20,397 nt of DNA from Silene noctiflora (Eukaryota > Streptophyta > Magnoliopsida > Caryophyllales > Caryophyllaceae), in contig VHZZ01009401.1 of assembly GCA_009801015.1 (NCBI GenBank), forward strand, positions 14,632-35,028, given 5' to 3'. A model generated the notes under the pieces. It did not search any database and was not told the origin of the DNA. It saw nothing but the letters and a program-made list of their open reading frames with translations. Made by a program: the position numbers and the translations under genes. Positions 10,088 to 19,046 of the stretch are shown in pieces. Position 1 is the stretch's first letter; the number at the start of each line of letters is the position of its first letter.

Positions 10088-13000
10088 TCAAGCGTTATTG
10101 TCGCAAGCAACAGCGCCCTTAATCCTTTCCACGGTGCACTTAATTAAGCTGTTAACAGTAGCCACAGAGCCTAGTGAGAGTTTAGCAGTTGGAACCGAAT
10201 CCACTAGGATTTGGAAGGCTACTGTTAACAATGACCCTCCTGAACCAGCAGCTTCAATTCCCGGGCCACCATGCCCGGCAACAGGTCCATCGGGAAGTAT
10301 AGCAAAGCCTGATGGCAAGAGCGCAACATAGTCTGGATCACCTCCGTTTAATACCACATTCATTGCAACTACGTCTACTGGCGCGTATATCACATATGAG
10401 CCTGTTGTGTCCGTGCAACTCTCTTGGAGTATTAGCATATTGCTCTGGCTTGAATTAGCACTCTGCAAAACAACCAAAAATTAAGTAGGAATTTTATTAT
10501 TGTATATTTAAGCTCCAATTAATGGTCGAATTAGTCGTATGAACACTGTAATCAGTGTAATGTTAATAGTTTTACAGTAGCTTATAGTGAGGGCGGATGT
10601 TTTTCATGAGGCTTGCTATTTTAGATGAATCACATGAATGTGTTTTTGTACTTACGTTCACTCGTAGTAGCGATACACTGTTCCCTTGATCTCGACCATT
10701 AGCAATGTGAGCCATTTCTTGGACTAGACCACCATTTGAGAGGATGTCCCACTACAACATTCACCAAATGGGAAACAAAATCATTTGTAGGGAACAAAAA
10801 TCTCGTACAAATTCATCTACGACAACACTAAGCCTTGATCGCAAAATGATTTAGGGTTAGTAGACCAAACTAATATAAATCATCAACTGAAACCGTCATA
10901 GACAATAAAGTAAAAAGTTGTTCTTAAACAACAACAAGAAAGCTTGGTCACAGAATGATCTCAGTTTGATAATATAAACCATTTGAGAGTGTCATTAGGC
11001 AGTAAAGTAAACAACATCAAACAAAATCTTCCCAGAAATGATTTAAGGCCCGACGACATGAGCATCATTTGAAAGCATTAATAGGTAGTAAAGTTAAAAG
11101 AGAGTGTACCTCGCTTCTCGAGTTTTCATCACGGAGGAAATCAAAGACTTGCTTGGGAGGAACTGGCATCCAAAATGAAGTAGCAGCACTAAGGACAATG
11201 CCAGGGGGTCGACCGGGGTCATCCATGCTTTTTCGGGTCATGACCCGAACATCATCAGCTCCGCTTCCTGACAATGTGGTCCATGTGTGGGTCGTTGAGG
11301 CTCCAACTCCCGCACAAAAGCTCATCACCATCCTTTCTGCTAGTTTCAACATGCTCTTTCTCCCTTCTCTACTTGTTAATACTAATGGGCACCAGATCAA
11401 CCAACAAAATCAAACCAAAAGAAGTTAATTGAATATTGTTGGAGTTTACAAAATAATTTTACAACATTATTTCAGGGTCTCACCGACTCCTATAAATTCT
11501 AGGATATCGGATCCTGAAAGCAAAGAGATAATAGGTTGTTTCCAGATGACACAATTTGAAAGTTCCGCCATAAGACGTACAGGAACGACTGACACCCATT
11601 TTCGTGAAATTGCGAGTATTGCTAAATTACTATTAGAAAATTATTGGGTTGAGATAATAATATTACCACCAGCCTCTCCAGCAGGAATGTTGGTAGCCAT
11701 AACACTTGCTAGTCTTTCACATTGTCTATCTAATGCTGAAACCCATCGTTTTGCTCCAAAGGCCAGTCCTGAATTTACGAGTCCCCTGTATATGTTATGA
11801 ACTTCCCGGTCATCCACTTCTACGTGCTCTACCCATGTCACCTTCATTATAAAACAATTCAGTTCAAATTCAAGTTAGTATTACATAAGTTACTGCAAAG
11901 TGGTAAAATGACTCACAAATGGATGCGTTTCTTTGTTGATGATTCATTTCTGTTCAGAGAGTCATCATTAGGGTTAACGCTGAGTACTACCAATCCCTTC
12001 TACCACGTCATATACAGGAATTGTTTTTGTATTAGATAAAATAATTGTATTACGATAGCTATTAGATCAAAAACAATATGTATGACAGGAAATAGTCGTT
12101 TGATTTATCTGTTTTACTCAAACTAGGTATCAACAACATTATGTATGACGGGAAATTGTCGTTTGATTTATACAAAGTATATGATACTCAAACTAGGTAT
12201 CAACACCAATATGTATGACAGGAAATTGTATCATTTAAAACTAGTGAAGAATTGAAGTAACATAGGAATTTATAATACCTTTGAGTAACCACTAGGCATC
12301 TCTTGAATTAAACAACCAGATGGCCTTCGACGACACCTTGGGATTGGACTAGGGCGCAAACCATCCAAGGAAACATCGACGATTGCCCAAATACCATCAC
12401 CATGCTGCTTGCAGTACCTCACAAAGTAGTTCTCACGAGTTGGAACAAGCGGTGAAGGCACTTGAAACTCAGCTGTCATCTGTTATAAATGTCCAACTTA
12501 TTTGTAAGCATTATATATATGACACAAGAAAGTGATTATGATGAAGAAGAAACTATAAATTGGCTTTTAATTAACATAATAATTACCAATTGCAATGCTC
12601 CATTGTAATTGCCTGCAACTCCAGTTGATAAGACTTCTACTGTCATAGCTCTTGACACTATTCCGGAGAACACACTTGACCATTGATTCTAATCATGCAA
12701 AAATGTTGAATCAAGCTTCTATAAATCCACATTTTCCCGATTATTCCATAACAGTCAGCTTATTCACAAATAATACTCGTCTAAGACAATTTTACATAAA
12801 TGTTATTGTAAAACCTTCTGTTAGTGTATGTAACTGCCTCACTTATTGATATAAATAAAGGACGGTTTCACTATATGATACAGAGTAACACTCAAAATGC
12901 CTGCAAAGTGTTCTTTTAGAAATAAAAAAACAAGCAAAACTCTTACCACATCCATGAAGATGTCAACCAAGTTCATATGATTCATGATGACAACAGAAGA

Positions 13001-14712
13001 ATCTCTAGAGGCTTCCGACTTCAACCCTAGTGGTGTCGGCCCAATGCCTCGAGGAAAGCTCCTGAAATACTCCTCCTCATTAAGTACTTCAATAGAGTTA
13101 TCAGGGTTAGGGACCCACAAGGGATCTCCGGATTGAGCCATCCTAATAAGCTCTTCCATGGCTGCAACTGCGAGCTCGATAATCAAAGGCTTGTCGGCCT
13201 CAGTGGGCGGTGCAACGGTTCGTAGGAGGTCTCCACCAGAGGCATACAAGGTGTCCACCATACTCGATTGTGACCCGAAAACTCCATGGTCAAGGGATGA
13301 CCGAGAAGGCAAGGTTGGCGAGAGGTGTGAGTATGTTCCTATTGGCTTTCCTACGTACTTTGCTGCTATGCCCGATATCCTATCAATCTGTGGATTTTCA
13401 TCAAACAATTGTTGAAATAATTTGTAAATTGTAATGCTCTTGTAACGATATGAAGACCATTGCATGTTTAATTAAGGAAAACTTTAGAAAAACATTGTAA
13501 CTAAAATTTTCATTGTCGGCCCCCCTTAATTAAGGAATTATTAGAAAAAATTACCGACCAACTTAAATTAGCGACTGAGGGCCTGAGGCTATTGCAACCA
13601 CCGAAAATTAGTCGCAAGTTAGTCTATAAATCCAAAAAGCGACCAATTTTTGGTCATTTGCAACCAATTCAGTGGTCGCTAAAGCAGTAAAGCCCTTGTT
13701 TTGTGTAGTGACGATATGTAATGGTGAAGAAAATGTTTGTGTACCTCTTCTCTTAGTCGAGCATTTTCAATCCTTAGTTGTTGCTCGTCAAAAGACATTT
13801 CACCAATAGCAGCAGGTCCTCCACAATTAGGGCATGTAGCATTGCTAAGGGCTTCTTTGAACCTGATGTTATCTGCTCGAAGCTTATCATTTTCGGACCG
13901 AAGTTGTTGGTTCTCACTTCGCTCATGGTGTGCCTATCATAAAAGGAGATACTTGCTTGTTAGCTACGGTTTATGCTTAGATGCTCGACTTATTTAAGTA
14001 CTCTATCTAGCTTAGCTTGTGACGTCGTGAATTAGAGGTGAACTAGCTTTATGACCCATTTATCCCACATATATGTTCATATTAGGTTTTACATACATTT
14101 TGTTAGAAAAGTTAATGTAATAATGCCTTATATAATAACATAATTAGGGGATAAGGTGAGTAACCGCAATGCCAAAACTCGAGAATAATAAACATATATA
14201 CTCCGTATTAGAAAAATGTATTTGCATATATGTAATGTACCTTCATTTGAGTGCGTTTGTTTTGAAACCAAAACTTGATTTGAAGAGGCTCCAAGGATAA
14301 TCTACGACTTAATTCCTTCCTTTGCTTATCATCCGGATGAGGGCACTCTTTGAAGAAACTATTGCATATTAAAAATACCAATTAAGCCGAGAAAATAAAA
14401 ATAAATTAATTGCAATTAAAATTAAATTAGTTTTTTTTTTTTAAGAAAAAAAACATAGTACTAAAAATAAGAATAAAAATATTACTTCTCCAACTCTTGA
14501 ATTTGATGCTGAGTGTGGCGATGATATCTCTTCTTCTTATTAGGCCTTTGGGTCGGATCTTGATCATCACCCGAAATACCCTCCAAATTCTCGGTCACAG
14601 ATCGACTACTCTCGAATTCATCATCTCTCATTTTCCCCAATTCAATATCCTTATTAAGGCCACCAATGTCTAGTAGCGAATGGTGCGTCTCAAACATATT
14701 AGACTGAAACAT
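10088..14712 (-). CDS. PDF2: class IV HD-ZIP transcription factor, ATML1/PDF2 clade (10 coding exons)
   Basis: Nuclear homeodomain-leucine zipper factor that specifies epidermal (L1) fate by binding L1 boxes. Minus-strand exons: 14712-14486, 14358-14241, 13933-13745, 13387-12947, 12688-12587, 12479-12279, 11841-11667, 11381-11110, 10751-10656 and 10462-10088. All junctions are GT-AG and the frame stays open for 731 residues (ATML1 762, PDF2 743). The homeodomain spans about residues 58-117, with the recognition helix [12 protein letters not shown]. The zipper-loop-zipper spans about 118-178, its loop holding CPNCGG (C149, C152). START begins near [16 protein letters not shown] (residue 243) and runs to about 476, and the START-adjacent domain continues to the end. 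The N-terminus [11 protein letters not shown] and the ending ...[13 protein letters not shown] place it nearest ATML1/PDF2 rather than GL2. Two splits make residues: AA|T at 14486/14358 (Asn76) and G|TA at 11667/11381 (Val485). Homeodomain residues 92-97 read ELSRRL, where ATML1 has ELSREL. ATML1 versus PDF2 orthology is unresolved. Confidence 0.95.
12077..12229. repeat. intronic minisatellite, 63-70-bp unit, about 2.3 copies
   Basis: Units begin TATGTATGAC(A/G)GGAAAT at 12077, 12140 and 12210. The first two share GTCGTTTGATTTAT and ACTCAAACTAGGTATCAACA; the third is cut short after GGAAATTGT. The array lies in the HD-ZIP IV intron between the exons ending at 12279 and starting at 11841, clear of both splice sites. 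Confidence 0.85.
13550..13710 (-). mobile_element. truncated CACTA-type transposon end in an HD-ZIP IV intron
   Basis: The right edge, read on the minus strand, is CACTACACAAAACAAGGGC. Inside it are several forms of a subterminal motif in both orientations: GCGACCAATTTTTGGTC, GTGGTCGCTAAA, TAGTCGCAAG and TAGCGACTGAGG. Clustered GGTCGC/GCGACC words behind a CACTA terminus are characteristic of CACTA/En-Spm ends. No opposite terminus is present. It sits in the intron between exons 13745-13933 and 12947-13387. Confidence 0.6.
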
Positions 14713-14748
14713 TTTGATTTATATTTCTTCAATAATTCTTGCTCTTTC

Positions 14749-14778
14749 CTATACTTCCTCCTCTTGTTGTTGTTGCAT
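14749..14778 (-). other. upstream ORF MQQQQEEEV in the HD-ZIP IV leader
   Basis: Nine codons and TAG lie 36 bases upstream of the main ATG. The uORF ATG begins exactly where the predicted leader intron ends (ACATAG|ATG). The repeated CAA and GAG codons make it easy to recognise. It could lower translation of the main frame; this is inference. Confidence 0.45.
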
Positions 14779-15401
14779 CTATGTACCAACAAAATAAAAT
14801 AAAATTGATATATAAAATATTCAAGATCTCAAATGGGTGAACAAAAAAATGGGACAAATGTCACAAATGTTACCATGTATAGTAAGAAATAGTTTATAAA
14901 GTTACAAACATGACATATAAAGAAACCCCTCAATGGAGATGTTTGGTTTACAAAATTTAGCTATCAGGTATGAGTTTAAAATCGACTAAACATACACCTA
15001 ACATTACGAATTATGATTACCTAGAATTATAAAAATGTCGATTTAATCAACTAATCAACTATGAACTACTAAAATAAACTCAAAATTTGCACATAAGATT
15101 TGTTACAATTACCTGAAAAGGTTAATAAAAAAATATGAAGAGAAATTAAATGAAGAAATAGAGAAAATAGAGTGTAAGTAGTTGAATAGTAGTACCATAA
15201 ATGAAAACCCTAGAATTATCTCTAAAAAAACAATTACTTGTCCTTTTATGCATTTTTAGGTTTCTCTTTCTTATGTAAATATTGTAGGACTACTGCATTG
15301 ACTCTTTCTTCTCTTTTTCCAATGTAAGAGAACTCAATTTTGACTTTTGTCTTAGATAATAAGTGAGAATAAATAATGTTCAACTATTAAAAAGGTAATG
15401 A

Positions 15402-15540
15402 TAGGGTTGTATTTAAGCATTAAATATCTTCTAAATTTGGTATTAATTTTGAAATTAAGAACTAAATTACACATAAATCGATGCAATTAATCCATATATT
15501 AAGTATTTGTTTCTTTTTTAGCTTCTTAAATACAGCCCTA
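15402..15540. mobile_element. MITE with 16-bp terminal inverted repeats in the leader intron
   Basis: TAGGGTTGTATTTAAG (15402-15417) pairs with CTTAAATACAGCCCTA (15525-15540), matching at 15 of 16 positions. The interior is AT-rich and non-coding. Immediately after the right end AGGGTTGTATTTA (15541-15553) repeats the left terminus in direct orientation. The size of 139 bp fits a short non-autonomous DNA element. Confidence 0.55.
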
Positions 15541-15562
15541 AGGGTTGTATTTATCATTTTCC

Positions 15563-15590
15563 TTTATTTATTTATTTATTTATTTATTTA
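15563..15590. repeat. (TTTA)n microsatellite
   Basis: About six to seven TTTA units sit shortly after the leader-intron MITE. Confidence 0.9.
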
Positions 15591-15647
15591 TGTACTGAAG
15601 ATGTCTTAGTCTAGGTTTGAAACCCATCCTCTCTATTATAATGCGAT

Positions 15648-15655
15648 TAAATGTA
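15648..15655 (+). promoter_or_regulatory. L1-box-like site in the leader intron
   Basis: TAAATGTA fits the L1-box consensus TAAATGYA bound by class IV HD-ZIP proteins. One match to an eight-base motif in AT-rich DNA may be chance. Confidence 0.3.
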
Positions 15656-16155
15656 CGCTTTATTAAGGAAAAAAAAAACTTTTTATTTACGTGACATTCT
15701 AGATAAAATAGTTAACTTAAAAATATAATGAAAATAATATAAGAGTTGACAGTGTGAATACTTAAAAAAGTGCCCTTTGACATACTGCTATATCTAAGCC
15801 ACATTTTTGTATATTTGTTTTCTTTCGACATAGATTATAACGTTTAACGAAAATCACGCAGTTTTCAGCTGTTATTTCTAGATAAATAAACGTAACGGAA
15901 GAATAGTTTTGGAAAATATTACACAAAATCAGTAAGTTGAATAATACACAGAAATGAAAAATGGGATAAAAGAAATAAACAAGGAGGAAAATTATGACCT
16001 AGAGAAAATGAGTTAATCCAACATCGACACATCGTTAGAGAGGTACGAGTCTATAGAACAGATTTGATATCGTATGGTCGTTTAAGCGACATTTTTTACA
16101 TAAACAAAACAATATATAAACTTAAAAGATTTAAAAAAAAAAAAAAAATACTTAC

Positions 16156-16400
16156 AAGACATATATAAGAGAAATAGTATTATGCAAAAGGTGGATCTGA
16201 TGAGAACTTGTTGCAGAGATTATTTTTTTAAAATAATGAAGAATTTTGTGTAGGGAAAGAAGAAAGGGCAAATTCTTAAATTGTTGGTTGTTTGAAAGAG
16301 GGGGAAAGCAATAGTTAGAGGAAGAAGAAGGGTGGGAAGCAAAGGAGTAAATGCAAAGAGCGTATAGTTTTAGAGAGAGGATACAACAAGTGAAGGGCTT
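16156..16400 (-). other. predicted first (leader) exon of the HD-ZIP IV gene
   Basis: The minus strand here is strongly pyrimidine-rich (TTCTTCTTCCTCTAAC, CCCCCTCTTTC, TCCTCTCTCTAAAAC), as is common in plant 5' leaders, and ends at a good donor at 16156/16155. The transcription start is uncertain; the upper limit is approximate. Confidence 0.4.
16348..16355 (+). promoter_or_regulatory. L1 box TAAATGCA
   Basis: Perfect match to the L1 box described in the ATML1 and PDF2 promoters and bound by those proteins. It lies at the 5' end of the HD-ZIP IV gene, reading on the strand opposite to the gene. Confidence 0.6.
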
Positions 16401-16406
16401 GCAATG

Positions 16407-16414
16407 TGCATTTA
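16407..16414 (-). promoter_or_regulatory. second L1 box TAAATGCA, inverted
   Basis: A second perfect copy on the gene's own strand, 59 bp from the first and in the opposite orientation. Two exact copies within 70 bp support a functional promoter element and possible self-activation. Confidence 0.6.
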
Positions 16415-16754
16415 TGGTGGTGGGGTGTGTGAGGGTAAGCTGGTTATATTGCTCAAACTATGAGATATTAGTTCGTATTATTGTCTAACATCGTTGTATA
16501 ATGTACTCCGTATAACGATTTGTTTTATTATAACAAAAAATATGGTACGTAATTATAATTAAATTTTTGTACGCGTAGCAAAAATAGTCGTCCATAAAGG
16601 TGGAGTTTAGTAGCTAGAATTTGAGTGAATTAGGAGTTTAAGTTTTCCCAAGAGCAATCTTATGAAGTATTTATGATTTATCTAGTGCGCATCTAAAATA
16701 GCGGCTGCAACCTACGGCTCTACGGGTTCCCTCGTTACCAAAAAAAAAACCAGT

Positions 16755-16806
16755 CCTATATACTCTTATTCGTGGTGTGTCTTATATACTCTTATACGAG
16801 GTATGG
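16755..16806. repeat. 26-bp tandem duplication
   Basis: Two adjacent units starting CCTATATACTCTTATTCG (16755) and CTTATATACTCTTATACG (16781) match at 21 of 26 positions. They lie upstream of the HD-ZIP IV gene and have no known function. Confidence 0.75.
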
Positions 16807-16952
16807 TAAGTGATTAAATGGGTGTGAGATAGATAAATTGAGAAAGAAATTAACTATTTTTTTCATTATTTTATTTTTAGATTATTTTAATTTTCTATGA
16901 AAATTTATAACTTTGTAAATAAAATGCTAGATTTCCTCCCCATGCATAGTTC

Positions 16953-17036
16953 AGGATTTAGACCGGACATAAACTAATCAACAAAATCCCCAAATCCCTC
17001 AAATACTAGGGTTTAGACCAGACATAAACTAATCAA
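16953..17036. repeat. 29-bp direct repeat beside the LTR
   Basis: Copies at 16953-16981 and 17008-17036 share TTTAGACC(G/A)GACATAAACTAATCAA and match at 27 of 29 positions. A 26-base spacer separates them. They sit about 100 bp outside the LTR edge. Confidence 0.85.
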
Positions 17037-17525
17037 AAGTATAAATCGAGACTTACGATAGATAGTTGACAAGATGCGACAAGAAATAATGTGAAATCCC
17101 GAATCAATTGCTTAATATCCTCACTTAGATGATTAGAGAGTGTAACACCCCTACTTACCAAGGAAGCCAGTACTAGACCTTCGCTAACTACCAAGGGTGC
17201 TACCATCTCGGTTACCCGAGGTAAGTACATATCAAATAGACCATTCAAGAACAACATTTACTTAATTACATTTTTATGTGGACAAAGATATACAAACTAA
17301 TTACTGTACTAATACAACCATGGACTCTATCATAGCTATGCTATCATCTGCGTCGGCGATCTCCCATTCCCCAAACACGATCATCAGAAACAAGCATCCA
17401 ACACAACAACTTAACTTGCAAGTCAGCCTGCTCACCATCCCCGAATGGATCATCACAGTTTTTACAAACAACACGGGGTCAGTCAACCGAACAACTACAT
17501 AAAGTAATAATGTAAGCAGAATAAA

Positions 17526-17583
17526 ACACCACCACACCACCTCCATCACCATCACCATCACCACACACCACACATCACACATC
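17526..17583. repeat. CAC/ATC-rich low-complexity tract
   Basis: Repeated CAC, CATCAC and CACACCACA words inside the LTR, with almost no G on the + strand. Confidence 0.8.
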
Positions 17584-17684
17584 AAGTAACCGACTACACA
17601 CCGAAGTATGTAGCCCTGCCAGTGGAAGACCGCTGCCAACCACCTAAACCACCCACAGTACCCAAGTCCCTTAATGTTCACATC

Positions 17685-17711
17685 CCTCCTGCGCTGAGAG
17701 AACGCAGGAGG
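17685..17711. repeat. perfect hairpin, 9-bp stem and 9-base loop
   Basis: CCTCCTGCG and CGCAGGAGG enclose CTGAGAGAA within the LTR. A second hairpin follows at 17724-17740 (GTGAGA/TCTCAC, five-base loop). Both are exact. Confidence 0.75.
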
Positions 17712-18265
17712 CGAACAATGGGGGTGAGACCACCTCTCACAATGGCTAACAAAACAATATCACAATCACACCCAACTCCAACATCCACCACCAACTCCAC
17801 CATCACAATCTCATCACAATCATAGAATCATATCACAGAATACATCACAATACCGTCACATTAATACAGCACATAGTTCTACAATCAACCGAGTAGGAAA
17901 TCCTACCTGTACCGGATTCCATGTAGCATTAATCATCAATTCAATCACTCGAGCATAGCACACAGACATCAACACCTACAACCAGGGTATGACTCGATTA
18001 CGCACAACATAATATCAGTCCCAAGACATATAGACGGTGATGGTGACTTACCTTATCATACTGTAGGCTGACTAGGTCGGAATAGGTGTAAACTTCCATT
18101 CCCGTGATAATCTCCTAGGTAAATGCTAGCAGGGTGAGAGATGAGTGGTAGGGAGAGATGAGTCGATCTAGGATTTTGGGGGAAGAAAGGGAACAAAAAA
18201 TAAATAAGAAAACGATTCCGGAATAGTGACTTATGCGTAATATATTAATATGCTGTCAACGACGC

Positions 18266-18357
18266 ACTCGGTCGAGTGCCAACACACTCGACCGAGTCCC
18301 CCCCTGCACTCGGTCGAGTGCACCACACTCGACCGAGTGCCACTCACTAGGTCGAGT
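18266..18357. repeat. five-copy ACTCG-NN-CGAGT array, alternating orientation
   Basis: Copies start at 18266, 18286, 18308, 18327 and 18346, a spacing of 20, 22, 19 and 19 bp. The centres are GT, AC, GT, AC, GT, so orientation alternates strictly; the last copy has ACTAG in its left arm. Lying in the LTR, 92-184 bp from its upstream end on the minus strand, the array falls where a U3 region would be. Confidence 0.9.
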
Positions 18358-18452
18358 CCAAAGTTAAACAACGACTTCGTCTTGACGATTAAGGTCACAC
18401 GAGTCAATTATGGTCAGTCAACGGGTCCTCCTAACGGACGGGTATTACAGTT

Positions 18453-18460
18453 CCCCCCCC
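18453..18460 (-). other. polypurine tract next to the LTR
   Basis: On the minus strand TTTTAAGGGGGGGG is followed by AAC and the LTR start TGTAATACCC. The tract is preceded by sequence reading LGDEVL in one frame, a wording like the end of many plant gypsy polyproteins. Such a tract primes plus-strand DNA synthesis. Confidence 0.55.
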
Positions 18461-18884
18461 TTAAAATAAGAACTTCGTCCCCAAGTCCAACTCCCAACCC
18501 CCAAGGTTAACGAGTAATAAGGCTTAACTACAAGGCCCACTACAACTTATGACTCAACTAACCATCACCATCCGTAGTCTCAACGCTACGCCAACACCAT
18601 CCATCCCGTTTGCACATATTACAGTGACTCGTCTTCTCACATTATCAGTATAAGACATGTATACATGTACGCACCTCACTAGTCACATAGTTGTATCACC
18701 ACAACATAACCTCGCCAACATATAACATTGTCACAACATACCATTAAAGTCATCCAAACATATATGCCATTTTTTTTCATAAGATAAACAACGTAATAAT
18801 CATCATCCAGCATAAAACGTCGACATGATATATGTATATGCAGAGACGACTAACACAATCTTCCCACGCGCGCAACGCACTATA

Positions 18885-18917
18885 CCCCCCTTAAAAGGAA
18901 CTTCGCCCCCGAAGTTC
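18885..18917 (-). repeat. second polypurine-like segment with hairpin
   Basis: CCCCCCTTAAAAGGAACTTCG resembles the segment at 18455-18477 (CCCCCCTTAAAATAAGAACTTCG), 425-430 bp away. It contains an exact hairpin: GAACTTCG (18898-18905) and CGAAGTTC (18910-18917) around CCCC. Confidence 0.6.
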
Positions 18918-19024
18918 ACCTTCCGATCAGGCAAGGTCACGGCCTCGGGGGTACCATATCTTCACAACGGAGTCAACATCGGGTTGGTCAAACAATCAAG
19001 GTCCTGAAACATAGCTTTTACTCC

Positions 19025-19046
19025 ACCCGGTAAAACTCTACCGGGT
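19025..19046. repeat. perfect hairpin, 8-bp stem and 6-base loop
   Basis: ACCCGGTA and TACCGGGT enclose AAACTC, in the non-coding part of the retroelement. Confidence 0.75.

Larger units (their letters stand above)
14779..16155 (-). other. predicted 5' UTR intron of the HD-ZIP IV gene
   Basis: On the minus strand CTT|GTAAGTATT followed by a long T tract gives a strong donor at 16155, and TTTTATTTTGTTGGTACATAG gives an acceptor at 14779. The intron would be 1377 bp and contains no coding sequence. It does contain a small MITE, a (TTTA)n tract and one L1-box-like site. Leader introns are known in HD-ZIP IV genes. An RNA read across 16156/14778 would settle it. Confidence 0.5.
14729..16162 (-). 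other. possible spliced upstream ORF crossing the leader junction
   Basis: If the leader exon ends at 16156, an ATG at 16162-16160 reads seven bases, crosses the junction to 14778 and continues to a TGA at 14731-14729, giving 17 residues. It overlaps the second upstream ORF in another frame. It depends on the inferred leader intron. Confidence 0.25.
17141..18449 (-). mobile_element. LTR of a minus-strand retrotransposon, probably Ty3/gypsy
   Basis: The segment starts TGTAACACCCC and ends GGGTATTACA, so its borders are the short inverted TG...CA ends of an LTR. A run of eight C, a polypurine tract on the minus strand, lies three bases outside the right end. This makes the segment the 3' LTR of an element reading right to left. 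TGTAA(C/T)ACCC ends after a G-rich tract are common in plant Ty3/gypsy elements. The partner LTR would lie beyond the right edge, so insertion age and target duplication cannot be judged. The LTR contains CA-rich sequence, two perfect hairpins and the first ACTCG-GT-CGAGT array. It begins roughly 0.7 kb upstream of the HD-ZIP IV leader. Confidence 0.65.

Noticed and set aside
11069..11428. 119-residue + strand frame
   Set aside because: Antisense to the HD-ZIP IV exon at 11110-11381; no independent support.
13158..13434. + strand frames of 74-85 residues opposite the START exon
   Set aside because: They are antisense to a coding exon of the HD-ZIP IV gene; the true protein is clear on the minus strand.
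16504..16515. TACTCCGTATA as a Stowaway end (also near 14199)
   Set aside because: Isolated short matches without a second end or target duplication; insufficient to call an element.
17278..17825. + and - strand frames inside the LTR
   Set aside because: Low-complexity CA-rich sequence gives open frames without stops; Thr/Ser/Pro-only or Val/Trp-rich translations match no protein family.
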